From contig NZ_SCUT01000059.1 of the NCBI RefSeq assembly GCF_004297265.1, positions 109,339 to 173,338 on the forward strand: a DNA stretch of 64,000 bases, read 5' to 3'. This document shows positions 8,873 to 18,301 of the stretch, in pieces (the stretch's first letter is position 1; each line of letters starts with the position of its first letter). The position numbers and the translations under genes are program-made. The notes below the pieces were generated by a model. That model had not been told where the DNA came from, did not search any database, and saw only the letters and a list, made by a program, of their open reading frames with translations. The DNA comes from Reyranella sp. (GTDB lineage: Bacteria; Pseudomonadota; Alphaproteobacteria; Reyranellales; Reyranellaceae).

Positions 8873-9944
8873 GTTGCCTCCGTTTGAGTTGTGACGAACG
8901 CCGCCTGCAGGCGGGCCAAGCGCAGGCGGTCTTCGTTGTTGCCCGTTCCCTCGGCGAGCGGGGGCGCGGGAGGAAGGTCGGGCCACCACGGACAGGCGGT
9001 GGCGTGACCTGCGCCGTCATCGATCAGTTCCGGCACATCGATCCTGCACGATTCGCGGGTGTAGATGCACCGCGTATGGAAGCGACAGCCCGGCGGTGGG
9101 TTCATCGCGCTCGGAATGTCGCCTTCCAGCAATGTACGCTCGCGCACGACCGTAGGATCCGGCTGCGGCACGGCGGAAAGCAGCGCGCGCGTATAAGGAT
9201 GGCGCGGATGACGGAAGAGTTCGTCGGTCGAGGCGGTTTCCACGATCTTGCCGAGATACATCACGGCAATACGGTCCGCGATATGCTTCACGACCGCGAG
9301 ATCGTGGCTGATGAAGACATAGGCCAGGCCGAAGCGCGCCTGAAGCGACCGCATCAGGTTGACGACCTGTGCCTGGATCGAGACGTCGAGCGCGGAAACC
9401 GGTTCGTCGGCCACGATGAGCTTGGGCTCGACGGCGAGCGCGCGGGCAATTGCCAGCCGTTGGCGCTGGCCGCCGGAGAACTCGTGCGGGTAGCGTCGAG
9501 CGTGTTCGGGCCGCAAGCCGACCAGCTCCAGCAACTCGCCGACCCGCGCGCGTCGCGCTGACTCTGAAGCGGCGAGCCCGTGCAGCATCAACGGCTCGCC
9601 CAGCATGGCGCCTACCGTCATGCGCGGATTGAGCGAGGCGTAAGGGTCCTGGAAGATCACCTGCATGTGCCGGCGCTGCGCACGCATGCGCGAGTCCGAC
9701 AGGCGGAGAAGATCCTCGCCTTCGAAGCGAACGCTGCCGCCCGTGGGTTCGAGCAGGCGCAACACCAGACGGCCGACCGTCGACTTGCCGCAGCCCGATT
9801 CGCCCACGATCGCCAGCGTTTCGCCCGCGTCGACGTGGAAGTCGACGCCATCGACGGCGCGGACATGGCCGGAGACGAGTCCGAAGGCGCCGCTCTTCAC
9901 CGGAAAGTGCTTCTGGAGCCCCCGAACCTCGAGCAGAGCACCGC

Positions 9945-9948
<4 letters not shown>
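8869..9948 (-). CDS. Peptide ABC transporter ATPase, DppF/OppF-like
   Basis: The 359-residue ATPase has Walker A GESGCGKST, Q-loop region IFQDPYASLNPRMTVG, signature FSGGQRQR, Walker B LIVADEPVSALD and H-loop ISHDL. A C-terminal oligopeptide/dipeptide extension contains the cysteine cluster around PPGCRFHTRCIYTRESC that binds an iron-sulfur cluster in this subfamily. The ATG at 9948 overlaps the DppD-like stop by 4 nt. A longer upstream reading frame to 10074 overlaps the previous gene and is rejected. It pairs with the DppD-like ATPase. Confidence 0.94.
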
Positions 9949-10928
<980 letters not shown>

Positions 10929-10937
10929 GGACGCGCA

Positions 10938-12749
10938 TTATCGGCCCGCCGCGTAGCCCTGCATGCCACGCGGATTGGCGGCCGCCTTGCGCCACGGATC
11001 GTCGCGCGTCGCGGCGGTGAGACGGCCTTCGGACCACTGGTCGTTCACCTCGACCTCGTGGCCGCGCTTCTTCAGCTCGGCGACGGTGTCCTTGGGGATA
11101 CGGCCTTCCAGCACCAGAACGCCGGGGCGCGCGGTGCGCGGCCAGAAGGAGGAGGGGAAGTGCTCGCTGTGCCAGGCCGGCGCATCGATCGCCTCCTGCA
11201 GGTTCATGCCGCAGTGGACGTGGCGCAGGAAATGCTGCGTGACCCACTGGTCCTGCTGGTCGCCGCCCGGCGATCCCCAGACCATGTACGGCTCGCCGTC
11301 GCGGTGGGCGAGGGTGGGCGTGAGCGTGCTGCGCGGCCGCTTGCCCGGCGCCAGCGAACCCGGGAGCCCTTCCTCCAGCCAGAACATCTGGCCGCGCGTG
11401 CCGAGCGGAAAGCCGATCTCGGGAATCACCGGCGAGCTCTGCAGCCAGCCACCCGAGGGGGTGGCCGAGATCATGTTGCCGTCCTTGTCGATGATGTCGA
11501 AATGCACGGTGTCGCCGTTGGTCTGGCCGACGCGGCCGACGGTCGGCTCGCCGGCGCCGCTCGACGCGACGCCCAGCCGCACGCCGTCAGCGCGGCGCAG
11601 CTTCACGACGCCCCCATAGCCGTCGACCTTGCCGGGACGCTGCTCCATCGAGGCGTAGGCCGGATCGACCAGCGCGCGGCGGTCGGCATTGTAGGCGTCC
11701 GATAGCAGGGTCTGCATCGGCACGTCGACGAACGCCGGATCGCCATAGAATGCCTCGCGATCGGCATAAGCCAGCTTCAGGCATTCGACCTGCAGGTGGA
11801 TGAAGTCGGGGCCGGTCGGATCCATGCCGTCGAGATCGAAACCCTTGAGCAGGGCGAGCTGCTGCAGAACCACCGGGCCCTGCGTCCAGGCGTGCGCCTT
11901 GCAAACCGTGTACCGACCGTAGTCGTAGGTGAGCGGTGCCTCGACCGTCGCCTGCCAGTTCGCCATGTCCTGGCCGGTCAGCACGCCCCGGTTGGGCTTG
12001 CCGGAGACGTCCATGACGTCCTGCGTGCGGCAGAAATTGTCGATCGCTTCGGCCACGAAGCCCTGACTCCAGGCTTTCCGCGCGCGCTCGATCTCCGCGT
12101 CGCGCCCGCCGCCGCCGGCTTCGGCCTCCTTCAGGATGCGGGCATAGGTGTTGCCGAGGGTGACGTTGCGAAAGAGCGACTCGGGCTTTGGGACATTGCC
12201 GCCCGGCAGGAACACGTCGGCCGAGCTTTTCCAGTGGGTGCGGAACTGCTCGGCGACCGTGGCGATGGTCGCACTCGCGCGCTCGACGAGTGCATGGCCG
12301 TTCAGCCAATAGCCGATGGCGGGCGACAGCACGTCGGCGAGGCGCATCGTGCCGTAGTCGCGCAACACGAGCATGTACGCGTCGAAGGTGCCCGGGATGC
12401 AGGCAGGCAAGAGCCCGGTGCCGGGAATGAGGTCGAGGCCAAGGCCCTTGTAGTGGGCGATGGTGGCGCCGGCCGGCATCGGACCCTGGCCGCACACGAC
12501 CTCGGTCTTGCCGCGGCGGACATCATGCAGGATCAACGGCGCATCGCCGCCGGGACCGCAGAGATGCGGCTCTACAACCTGCAAGGTGAAGGCGGTGGCA
12601 ACGGCCGCGTCGAAGGCGTTGCCGCCCCGCTCCAGGATGCCCATGCCGACGGCGGTCGCGATCCAGTGCGTGGAGGTGACGACGCCAAACGTGCCGACGA
12701 TTTCCGGCCGTGTGGTGAAGGGATTGGGATTGATACGCTTCACGGTCAT
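10938..12749 (-). CDS. Gamma-glutamyltranspeptidase family protein
   Basis: A 603-residue Ntn-hydrolase of the GGT family, which cleaves or transfers the gamma-glutamyl group of glutathione and related compounds. The presumed autoprocessing and catalytic threonine is Thr414 in GDTVHFDIIDKDGN. The gamma-glutamate-binding segment RPRSTLTPTL and a Gly-Gly-Asp-Gln segment follow. There is no obvious signal peptide, so it may be cytoplasmic like other GGT-like acylases. ATG 12749 directly abuts AAGGAG; GTG 12743, two codons on, would have better spacing. It heads the peptide importer operon, resembling iaaA-gsiABCD, where another Ntn-hydrolase precedes the glutathione importer. Confidence 0.88.
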   Translation of the reverse strand: MTVKRINPNPFTTRPEIVGTFGVVTSTHWIATAVGMGILERGGNAFDAAVATAFTLQVVEPHLCGPGGDAPLILHDVRRGKTEVVCGQGPMPAGATIAHYKGLGLDLIPGTGLLPACIPGTFDAYMLVLRDYGTMRLADVLSPAIGYWLNGHALVERASATIATVAEQFRTHWKSSADVFLPGGNVPKPESLFRNVTLGNTYARILKEAEAGGGGRDAEIERARKAWSQGFVAEAIDNFCRTQDVMDVSGKPNRGVLTGQDMANWQATVEAPLTYDYGRYTVCKAHAWTQGPVVLQQLALLKGFDLDGMDPTGPDFIHLQVECLKLAYADREAFYGDPAFVDVPMQTLLSDAYNADRRALVDPAYASMEQRPGKVDGYGGVVKLRRADGVRLGVASSGAGEPTVGRVGQTNGDTVHFDIIDKDGNMISATPSGGWLQSSPVIPEIGFPLGTRGQMFWLEEGLPGSLAPGKRPRSTLTPTLAHRDGEPYMVWGSPGGDQQDQWVTQHFLRHVHCGMNLQEAIDAPAWHSEHFPSSFWPRTARPGVLVLEGRIPKDTVAELKKRGHEVEVNDQWSEGRLTAATRDDPWRKAAANPRGMQGYAAGR

Positions 12750-12793
12750 CTCCTTGGGCAGGCGGCGCGGAGAGACCTTAAAGACCGTGGGCC

Positions 12794-13684
12794 CTAGCCG
12801 CTAGGGGCACCCGGGTCGGGAAGGTGCATCCAGTCAGGGATTTCCGGCACGATGCGCGTCGCACCTGCCATCAGCGCGGTACCACCGGCGCGCGCCGCGT
12901 CGAGCCGCAGCATCGCCAGGGCGCGATCCCCCGTGCCGGAGCGCAACTCGCCGACTTCCTCGCCGTTGCGATGGACCGGCGTCCCGGGTTCTGGCAGCGG
13001 GCCTTCGACCTTGACGGGAAACAGGCGCTTCCTGATCAGGGCGCGGTATTTGGTGCGGGCCGTCAGCTCCTGGCCCATGTAGCAGCCCTTTTTCCAATCC
13101 ACGCCGTTCAGCTCGTCGAAGCCGTTCTCGAGCAGCAAAGCTTTCTCGACCTGGAGATCGCGACTGCCGTCGGGTACGCCAAGCGGCAGTCGCAGCGCGT
13201 CGTAGCTGGCAAGGGACGCTTCGACGAAGCCTCGCGCCGAAAGGAGCGTCGCCGCCTGTCCCGCCGGAGCGATCACGCGGACGCCCAGCATCCCTAGTCG
13301 GGGATCGGCGAACGACACCGCTCCCTCGATGCCAAATGCCCCCGACGTGTCGTCTCCGAACACCGCGGCGACTTCGAGCGCGGCTCCCAGATCCTCGACG
13401 GCGACCTTGGAGCGCAGCTTGTACATCTTGAGTTTCTTCACGAGAGCCGGCGCCCGCTCGCGCTCGGTCTCCACGAAGAACGTGTCGCTGCCGGCATCGG
13501 CCACGAACATGTCGTTGAGGAAGCGTCCTTGAGGCGTGAGCAGCGCGGCCCAGATCGCGTGGTCCGGTGCCACCTTCCTCGTGTCGTTGGAGATCAGACC
13601 CTGCAGGAACTCGATGCGGTCGGCACCAGCGACGGAGATCACGCTGCGATGGGGCAGCAGGCTGAAAAAGGACGGCATGATCAT
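12794..13684 (-). CDS. ygfZ: YgfZ/GcvT-like folate-binding protein for Fe-S enzyme maintenance
   Basis: This roughly 296-residue protein is the YgfZ relative of aminomethyltransferase GcvT. The diagnostic KGCYMGQE motif sits near residue 200, preceded by NGFDELNGVDWK; the N-terminal domain has FLQGLISNDT. YgfZ uses tetrahydrofolate to help assemble or repair iron-sulfur enzymes. Start candidates are ATG 13684 and 13678; neither has a strong ribosome site, and the longer frame to 13729 has an atypical N-terminus. It stands alone between the ggt operon and a sulfotransferase gene, all on the minus strand. Confidence 0.9.
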   Translation of the reverse strand: MIMPSFFSLLPHRSVISVAGADRIEFLQGLISNDTRKVAPDHAIWAALLTPQGRFLNDMFVADAGSDTFFVETERERAPALVKKLKMYKLRSKVAVEDLGAALEVAAVFGDDTSGAFGIEGAVSFADPRLGMLGVRVIAPAGQAATLLSARGFVEASLASYDALRLPLGVPDGSRDLQVEKALLLENGFDELNGVDWKKGCYMGQELTARTKYRALIRKRLFPVKVEGPLPEPGTPVHRNGEEVGELRSGTGDRALAMLRLDAARAGGTALMAGATRIVPEIPDWMHLPDPGAPSG

Positions 13685-13769
13685 AGAGGTGGGGGCCGCT
13701 TCGATGCTTGGCAAGCATCTCATGGCCACAGGCCTAATGTGGACAATCGGCGGCCGGAGGCGAAGCCTC

Positions 13770-14828
13770 TCAACGATATGCGCGCTCTCGTCGAACGTCT
13801 TCCGGAAATTCCTGCCGGATGGTTGTGGCGCGATGGCTCGGCCAGCTGAAGAGACTGCAATCCACGCCCAGATCGCTCAACCGGGCAATTGCCGCGTCGC
13901 GAATCTCGGGGTCCGCCAGCCAGTCCCGCCCGGCATCCTCTGACGGGCGCATGTGGCTGTCCTGGCCGTTGCGGGTGCCGTCGAGCGAATTGCCGAGCTT
14001 GCCCTCGATGGCGCGCATATGTTCCTTCCGCACCAGCCTCACCGCGGCAGGCAACATCGGCCAGTCTCGGTGCATGCCGCAGAAATGGTCGAGCAGGCGC
14101 GTCGCCGTTTCGACCGGCCGGTCGATCAGGTTATCGTAGGGGATCAGCTTCACCAGGCCGGGATACCGCTCTGCTTGGAGTTGATAGGAGATGAACTGGC
14201 GGGCGTAGGAGACCAGCGCCGCATCAAACAGGTATTCCTGGAAGGACATGTCGGCGACCGGGCGGCCCCGCAGCAAATGGTACGCCGGACTGACATGTGC
14301 CTGGCAGTAGCGGAAATAGGAGAAAGCCTGGTCAACCGGGTTACGGTAGACGAGGGCGATCGGCGCTCCGCGTCCCTTGCGTGCCGCACGGTCCATCGCT
14401 GGCACCTTGACGGGGGCATAGTCGTAGTCCGCCAGATCCACGGGCGTGTGCCGATAGCTCTTCTCCTCGTGGAAACAGTCGTAACCAGGCACGTGGAACG
14501 AAGTGTGCCGCCACCAGTGCCTTGCCGAAACCATGTCGTGGAAGCCGGGACACACCGTATGTCCGATGAACATATGTTCGTCCGGCAGGGTCCCGGCCAC
14601 TCGAAACAGCGGCCCGCCTCTGAAACGATTGAAGTCGAAGGCCGCGCCCAGCGGATCGCCGATGACTTCGCCTGTCAGAAGATCGTCGAGGCGGCCGCCT
14701 TGTTCGAGATGGCATACGAAAGAGAAAAGATAGCGCAGGAACCAGGTGCCCGAGCGCGGCACGGTCGACAGGACGGGGAGGCGATAAGTTCCAAACATGC
14801 AAACCGGTACGCAGTAAGCGCCCCTCAT
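13770..14828 (-). CDS. Sulfotransferase-like protein
   Basis: The product (about 352 residues from ATG 14828) carries a 5'-phosphosulfate-binding loop, STVPRSGTWFLRYLFS, close to the N-terminus. A 3'-phosphate-binding segment, IALVYRNPVDQAFSYFRY, lies in the middle. Both are hallmarks of PAPS-dependent sulfotransferases. The acceptor is unknown. Other starts are ATG 14798 or GTG 14969; the region upstream of 14830 is markedly A+T-richer than the rest, which argues against the longest form. A small GAGGC-GAA-GCCTC hairpin lies just past its stop (about 13757-13769). Confidence 0.78.
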   Translation of the reverse strand: MRGAYCVPVCMFGTYRLPVLSTVPRSGTWFLRYLFSFVCHLEQGGRLDDLLTGEVIGDPLGAAFDFNRFRGGPLFRVAGTLPDEHMFIGHTVCPGFHDMVSARHWWRHTSFHVPGYDCFHEEKSYRHTPVDLADYDYAPVKVPAMDRAARKGRGAPIALVYRNPVDQAFSYFRYCQAHVSPAYHLLRGRPVADMSFQEYLFDAALVSYARQFISYQLQAERYPGLVKLIPYDNLIDRPVETATRLLDHFCGMHRDWPMLPAAVRLVRKEHMRAIEGKLGNSLDGTRNGQDSHMRPSEDAGRDWLADPEIRDAAIARLSDLGVDCSLFSWPSHRATTIRQEFPEDVRRERAYR

Positions 14829-15120
14829 CTCCCCGTAATCTGTAAGGCAAATTACCTTATCAGCCCCGAAGTATTCTTGTTCGCTATTTTTTGCATGTCG
14901 TCTCAGTAGCGGCGCAAGTCTCGATACCCGTCTTCGTATGTGTGCGATCCGCGGAGAAAATATACACACACTTTTTCAGTGGATATATGCCTTTGCTCTG
15001 GACGTGGGCTGACGGCAGCGGTTGCCCAGCGGCGCGGACAGCGAAACGGGACGCCCGCCGAGACTGTTTGAGCGTTGGCGGTCTTGCTACAGAACTGCTT
15101 CGAATTGATTGGGGGTTTCC

Positions 15121-16113
15121 ATGACTTTCCGCGCGCTTGTCTTGACTCAGGGTGCCGACCGAAAGGTCAGCGGCGCCATCGAAACCCTGCCCGAGGACAA
15201 GCTGCCGGCGGGCGACGTCGTCGTGGCGATCGACTATTCGACCCTGAACTACAAGGACGGCCTGGTGCTCACCACCGGGGGTGGATTGGTCAAGACCTGG
15301 CCCCATGTCGGCGGCATCGACCTTGCCGGCACGGTCGAGACGTCCGGGAATGCCGCGTTCAAGGCCGGCGACAAGGTCGTGTTGAACGGCTATCGCGTGG
15401 GAGAACTGCATTGGGGCGGCTATGCCACCAAGGCGCGCGTGAAAGGTGACTGGCTCGTCAAGTTGCCGGCTTCCCTCTCGACCAGGCGCGCAATGGCGAT
15501 CGGCACGGCGGGCTACACATCGATGCTCTGCGTAATGGCCCTCGAGAAGCATGGCATCGATCCGGCAAAGGGCGAGATTCTGGTCACGGGAGCAGCCGGC
15601 GGGGTTGGCTCAGTGGCCGTCGCGATCCTGGCGAAACTTGGCTACGCGGTGGTAGCGGCAACCGGCCGGCCACAGGAGGGCGAATACCTCAAGTCGCTCG
15701 GCGCCACGACGATCATGGACCGCAAGGAACTGACCGAGGCGCCGGACCGGCCGCTGCTCGGCGAGCGCTTTGCCGGCGTCGTCGACACCGTATCCGGCGT
15801 GATGTTCGCCCGGGCGCTGGCGCAGGTGAAGTACGGCGGTGCGGCGGCAGTTTGCGGTCTCGCGGCCGGGCCATCGTTCCCCGGTTCGATCCTGCCGTTC
15901 ATTCTGCGTGGCATAACCGTTTACGGCATCGACTCCGTGATGCTGCCGAAGGCGCCGCGTGAAGAGGCGTGGCGCCGTCTCGGGAGCGACCTGCCTCTCG
16001 ACAGGCTCGATAGCACCGTGAGCGAGGCGGGCCTGGGCGATCTGATGGCTCTGGCGCCCAGGATCCTCAAGGGGGAGGTCCGCGGTCGCGTCGTCGTCGA
16101 CGTGAACAAATGA
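15121..16113 (+). CDS. acuI: Acrylyl-CoA reductase AcuI/YhdH-type quinone oxidoreductase
   Basis: The 330-residue MDR-superfamily protein has the YhdH/AcuI layout: SGAIETLPEDKLPAGDVVV at the N-terminus, DYSTLNYKDGL, GGIDLAGTV and the Rossmann motif VTGAAGGVGSVAV near residues 150-162. Members reduce acrylyl-CoA to propionyl-CoA with NADPH. ATG 15121 is preceded by a G-rich stretch; an upstream start at 15109 adds four residues. It is monocistronic. MeaB elsewhere in the window hints at propionyl-CoA metabolism, but this link is inferred. Confidence 0.9.
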   Translation: MTFRALVLTQGADRKVSGAIETLPEDKLPAGDVVVAIDYSTLNYKDGLVLTTGGGLVKTWPHVGGIDLAGTVETSGNAAFKAGDKVVLNGYRVGELHWGGYATKARVKGDWLVKLPASLSTRRAMAIGTAGYTSMLCVMALEKHGIDPAKGEILVTGAAGGVGSVAVAILAKLGYAVVAATGRPQEGEYLKSLGATTIMDRKELTEAPDRPLLGERFAGVVDTVSGVMFARALAQVKYGGAAAVCGLAAGPSFPGSILPFILRGITVYGIDSVMLPKAPREEAWRRLGSDLPLDRLDSTVSEAGLGDLMALAPRILKGEVRGRVVVDVNK

Positions 16114-16232
16114 TGTGGGCACGTCAATCCCGTTCGCCTGAAGCGCCCGCCAGGCGCATGGCGTTCGACGCAGGTCGTCGCTAGAACAGTCCCTCGATCA
16201 GCCGCGTTGCAGGGACCGGGGGAACGGGCGAA

Positions 16233-17642
16233 GTGACTCTCGATGACAATGTAGCGGCGTTGGTCGGAACGGCCGCCGCGGTAGGCCACGTCGCCATCGC
16301 GGCAGCTGTCACGGTCCACGTTCTGCTCTACAAGCGCAGCGTCGGCGCCGCGGTTTCGTGGATCGGCATCGCCTGGCTCTCACCCTTCCTGGGCGGCCTG
16401 CTCTACGCCATCATGGGCATCAACCGCGTGAAGCGGCGCGCCTTGAGGCTCAAGAGACAACACACGCCGCTCGCCGCGGCTGCGCCTGCGGCGTCAGTCG
16501 CGCGGGATTCGCTGACGCCGCTGGAATACGCGGTCGGGCGGCTCACGGGCCTGCCGTCGAAGCCGGGCAACATCGTCGAGATGCTGCACAGCGGCGACGA
16601 AGCCTACCCGCGGATGCTCGAGGAAATCGGCCGGGCCAAGACGACCGTTGGCCTCTGCAGCTACATATTCCGCGCCGACTCCGCCGGCGAGAAGTTCCAC
16701 GAGGCCCTGATCGCGGCCCAGCAGCGGGGCGTGAAGGTGCGCGTCCTGATCGACGGGGTCGGCGGCGGATACTTCTGGTCCGGCACCTACAACCGGCTGC
16801 ACCAGGCAGGCGTTCCGGTCGCGCGTTTCCTGCACTCCTATTTCCCCTGGCGCACGCCCTTCGTGAACCTGCGCAACCATCGCAAGCTGCTGGTCATCGA
16901 CGGTCGTGTGGCCTTCACCGGCGGGCTCAACATCGGAGCGGAAAACGTCATCGCCGGGAACCCCACCCATCCTGTGCGCGACACGCATTTCCGCATCGAA
17001 GGTCCGGTCGTCGAGCAGCTCACCGATGCCTTCGCCGACGACTGGCAGTTCACGACGGGCGAGCAGCTCGACGACGACTGGTTCCCGACGCTCGAGCCGG
17101 TCGGGACGGTGATGGCGCGCGTGGTGCCCTCCGGTCCCGACGAAGACATGGAGCAGATCGAATTCGTGGCCTTGCATGCCATCTCCTGCGCCCGCGAGTC
17201 GATCCGCGTGGTGACCCCCTATTTCCTGCCGGGTGAACCGCTCACCATGGCGCTGGGCCTGGCAGCAATGCGCGGGATCAACGTCGACATCCTGCTGCCC
17301 GAGAACTCCAATCATGTGATCCTCGACTGGGCGCGGCAGGTGCCGCTCCAGCCGCTGATCCAGGCAGGTTGCCGCGTCTGGCTGCTGCCGGCGCCGTTCG
17401 ATCATTCCAAGCTAATGACGATCGACGATTCCTGGTCGTTCATCGGCAGCGCCAACTGGGATACGCGCAGCTTCCGCCTGAACTTCGAACTGAACGTCGA
17501 ACTGCACGACGCGGCCTTCGCGCGCCAGATCGGTGCGGCGACGACCCCGCAGCGCCGAATGACGGTGGCCGATATCGATGGCGTTTCGTTGCCGATCCGC
17601 CTGCGCAACAGCGCGGCAAGGCTGCTGCAGCCCTATCTGTAG
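16233..17642 (+). CDS. cls: Cardiolipin synthase (phospholipase D family)
   Basis: This 469-residue membrane protein has two N-terminal transmembrane helices (about residues 12-32 and 40-62) and two HKD phospholipase D motifs: NHRKLLVIDG with His216, and DHSKLMTIDDSWSFIGSAN with His391. It condenses phosphatidylglycerol with a second phospholipid to form cardiolipin in the inner membrane. The start codon is GTG at 16233, preceded by GGGGGAACGGGCGAA. The 3' end overlaps the convergent EEP hydrolase gene by 10 nt. Confidence 0.93.
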   Translation: MTLDDNVAALVGTAAAVGHVAIAAAVTVHVLLYKRSVGAAVSWIGIAWLSPFLGGLLYAIMGINRVKRRALRLKRQHTPLAAAAPAASVARDSLTPLEYAVGRLTGLPSKPGNIVEMLHSGDEAYPRMLEEIGRAKTTVGLCSYIFRADSAGEKFHEALIAAQQRGVKVRVLIDGVGGGYFWSGTYNRLHQAGVPVARFLHSYFPWRTPFVNLRNHRKLLVIDGRVAFTGGLNIGAENVIAGNPTHPVRDTHFRIEGPVVEQLTDAFADDWQFTTGEQLDDDWFPTLEPVGTVMARVVPSGPDEDMEQIEFVALHAISCARESIRVVTPYFLPGEPLTMALGLAAMRGINVDILLPENSNHVILDWARQVPLQPLIQAGCRVWLLPAPFDHSKLMTIDDSWSFIGSANWDTRSFRLNFELNVELHDAAFARQIGAATTPQRRMTVADIDGVSLPIRLRNSAARLLQPYL

Positions 17643-18301
17643 AAGCGACGCAGCCTGTCCTTGCGGGTCGGCGACGGAGCGGGCTCGGCGTGCGGCCCTT
17701 CGAGATGCAGTTCGAGCCTGATCGGCCGGTGGTCGGACGGGCCGAAGTCCAGCGCTGCGGACGCGCGGCAGACGAGCCCGTGGGCCAGGCAGCGATCGAG
17801 GCGGACCGGCATGACGTTGCCCGAGAGGTGTGTCGGCTCGCGCGGACCGACATCGGTGAACCCCGGCAGGAAGATGGGACCGACGGCATTGTAGTCGCCG
17901 ATGATCGCCGACGGCTTTCCCTGAAGTGCCGCGGCGATGCGGGCAAGCTGGCGGCGGTTGAGAAGCTGGCCGTGCGAAAGATGAACGTTGGCGAAGGTGA
18001 TTTCGCCCATCTGGATGATCTGGGCGCGCCGGCGCGGCAGTCGGCCGGGGAGTCGCGATGCCGGCAGCGAGAGGGCCACGGGGCGTGGAAAATGGGTCGG
18101 GCTCCAGACCGCCAGGCCGTGAATCCGGCCCAGCCACGACAGCCTGTAGAAATGACCGCCGACCAGACTAGGCAACGCCTCGATATGCCGGGTCGCCTCC
18201 TGCATGAGAAGGATGTCGGGCTTCTGGCTGTCGATCAGCGTCGCCACATCCTCGACGGCGGCGCCGGTGAGGCGCAGCAGGTTCCAGCTGATGACCTTCA
18301 C
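17633..18301 (-). CDS. Endonuclease/exonuclease/phosphatase family protein
   Basis: The 222-residue protein shows the EEP metal-dependent hydrolase motifs in order: SWNL at residues 5-8, the metal-binding MQEA with Glu35, a central ANVHLSHGQ, GDYNAVGP (GDxN) and the C-terminal GPSDHRPI (SDHxP). No signal peptide is seen. The start overlaps the stop of the CPA2 antiporter gene by 4 nt, so it is translationally coupled. Cardiolipin synthase is convergent on the other side. The substrate (nucleic acid, phosphoinositide or other phosphodiester) cannot be told. Confidence 0.87.
   Translation of the reverse strand: MKVISWNLLRLTGAAVEDVATLIDSQKPDILLMQEATRHIEALPSLVGGHFYRLSWLGRIHGLAVWSPTHFPRPVALSLPASRLPGRLPRRRAQIIQMGEITFANVHLSHGQLLNRRQLARIAAALQGKPSAIIGDYNAVGPIFLPGFTDVGPREPTHLSGNVMPVRLDRCLAHGLVCRASAALDFGPSDHRPIRLELHLEGPHAEPAPSPTRKDRLRRFYR

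Noticed and set aside
16143..16157. GCGCC-N5-GGCGC hairpin after acuI as a terminator
   Set aside because: It is short, has no T run, and such GC-rich 5-bp repeats are expected by chance in this composition.
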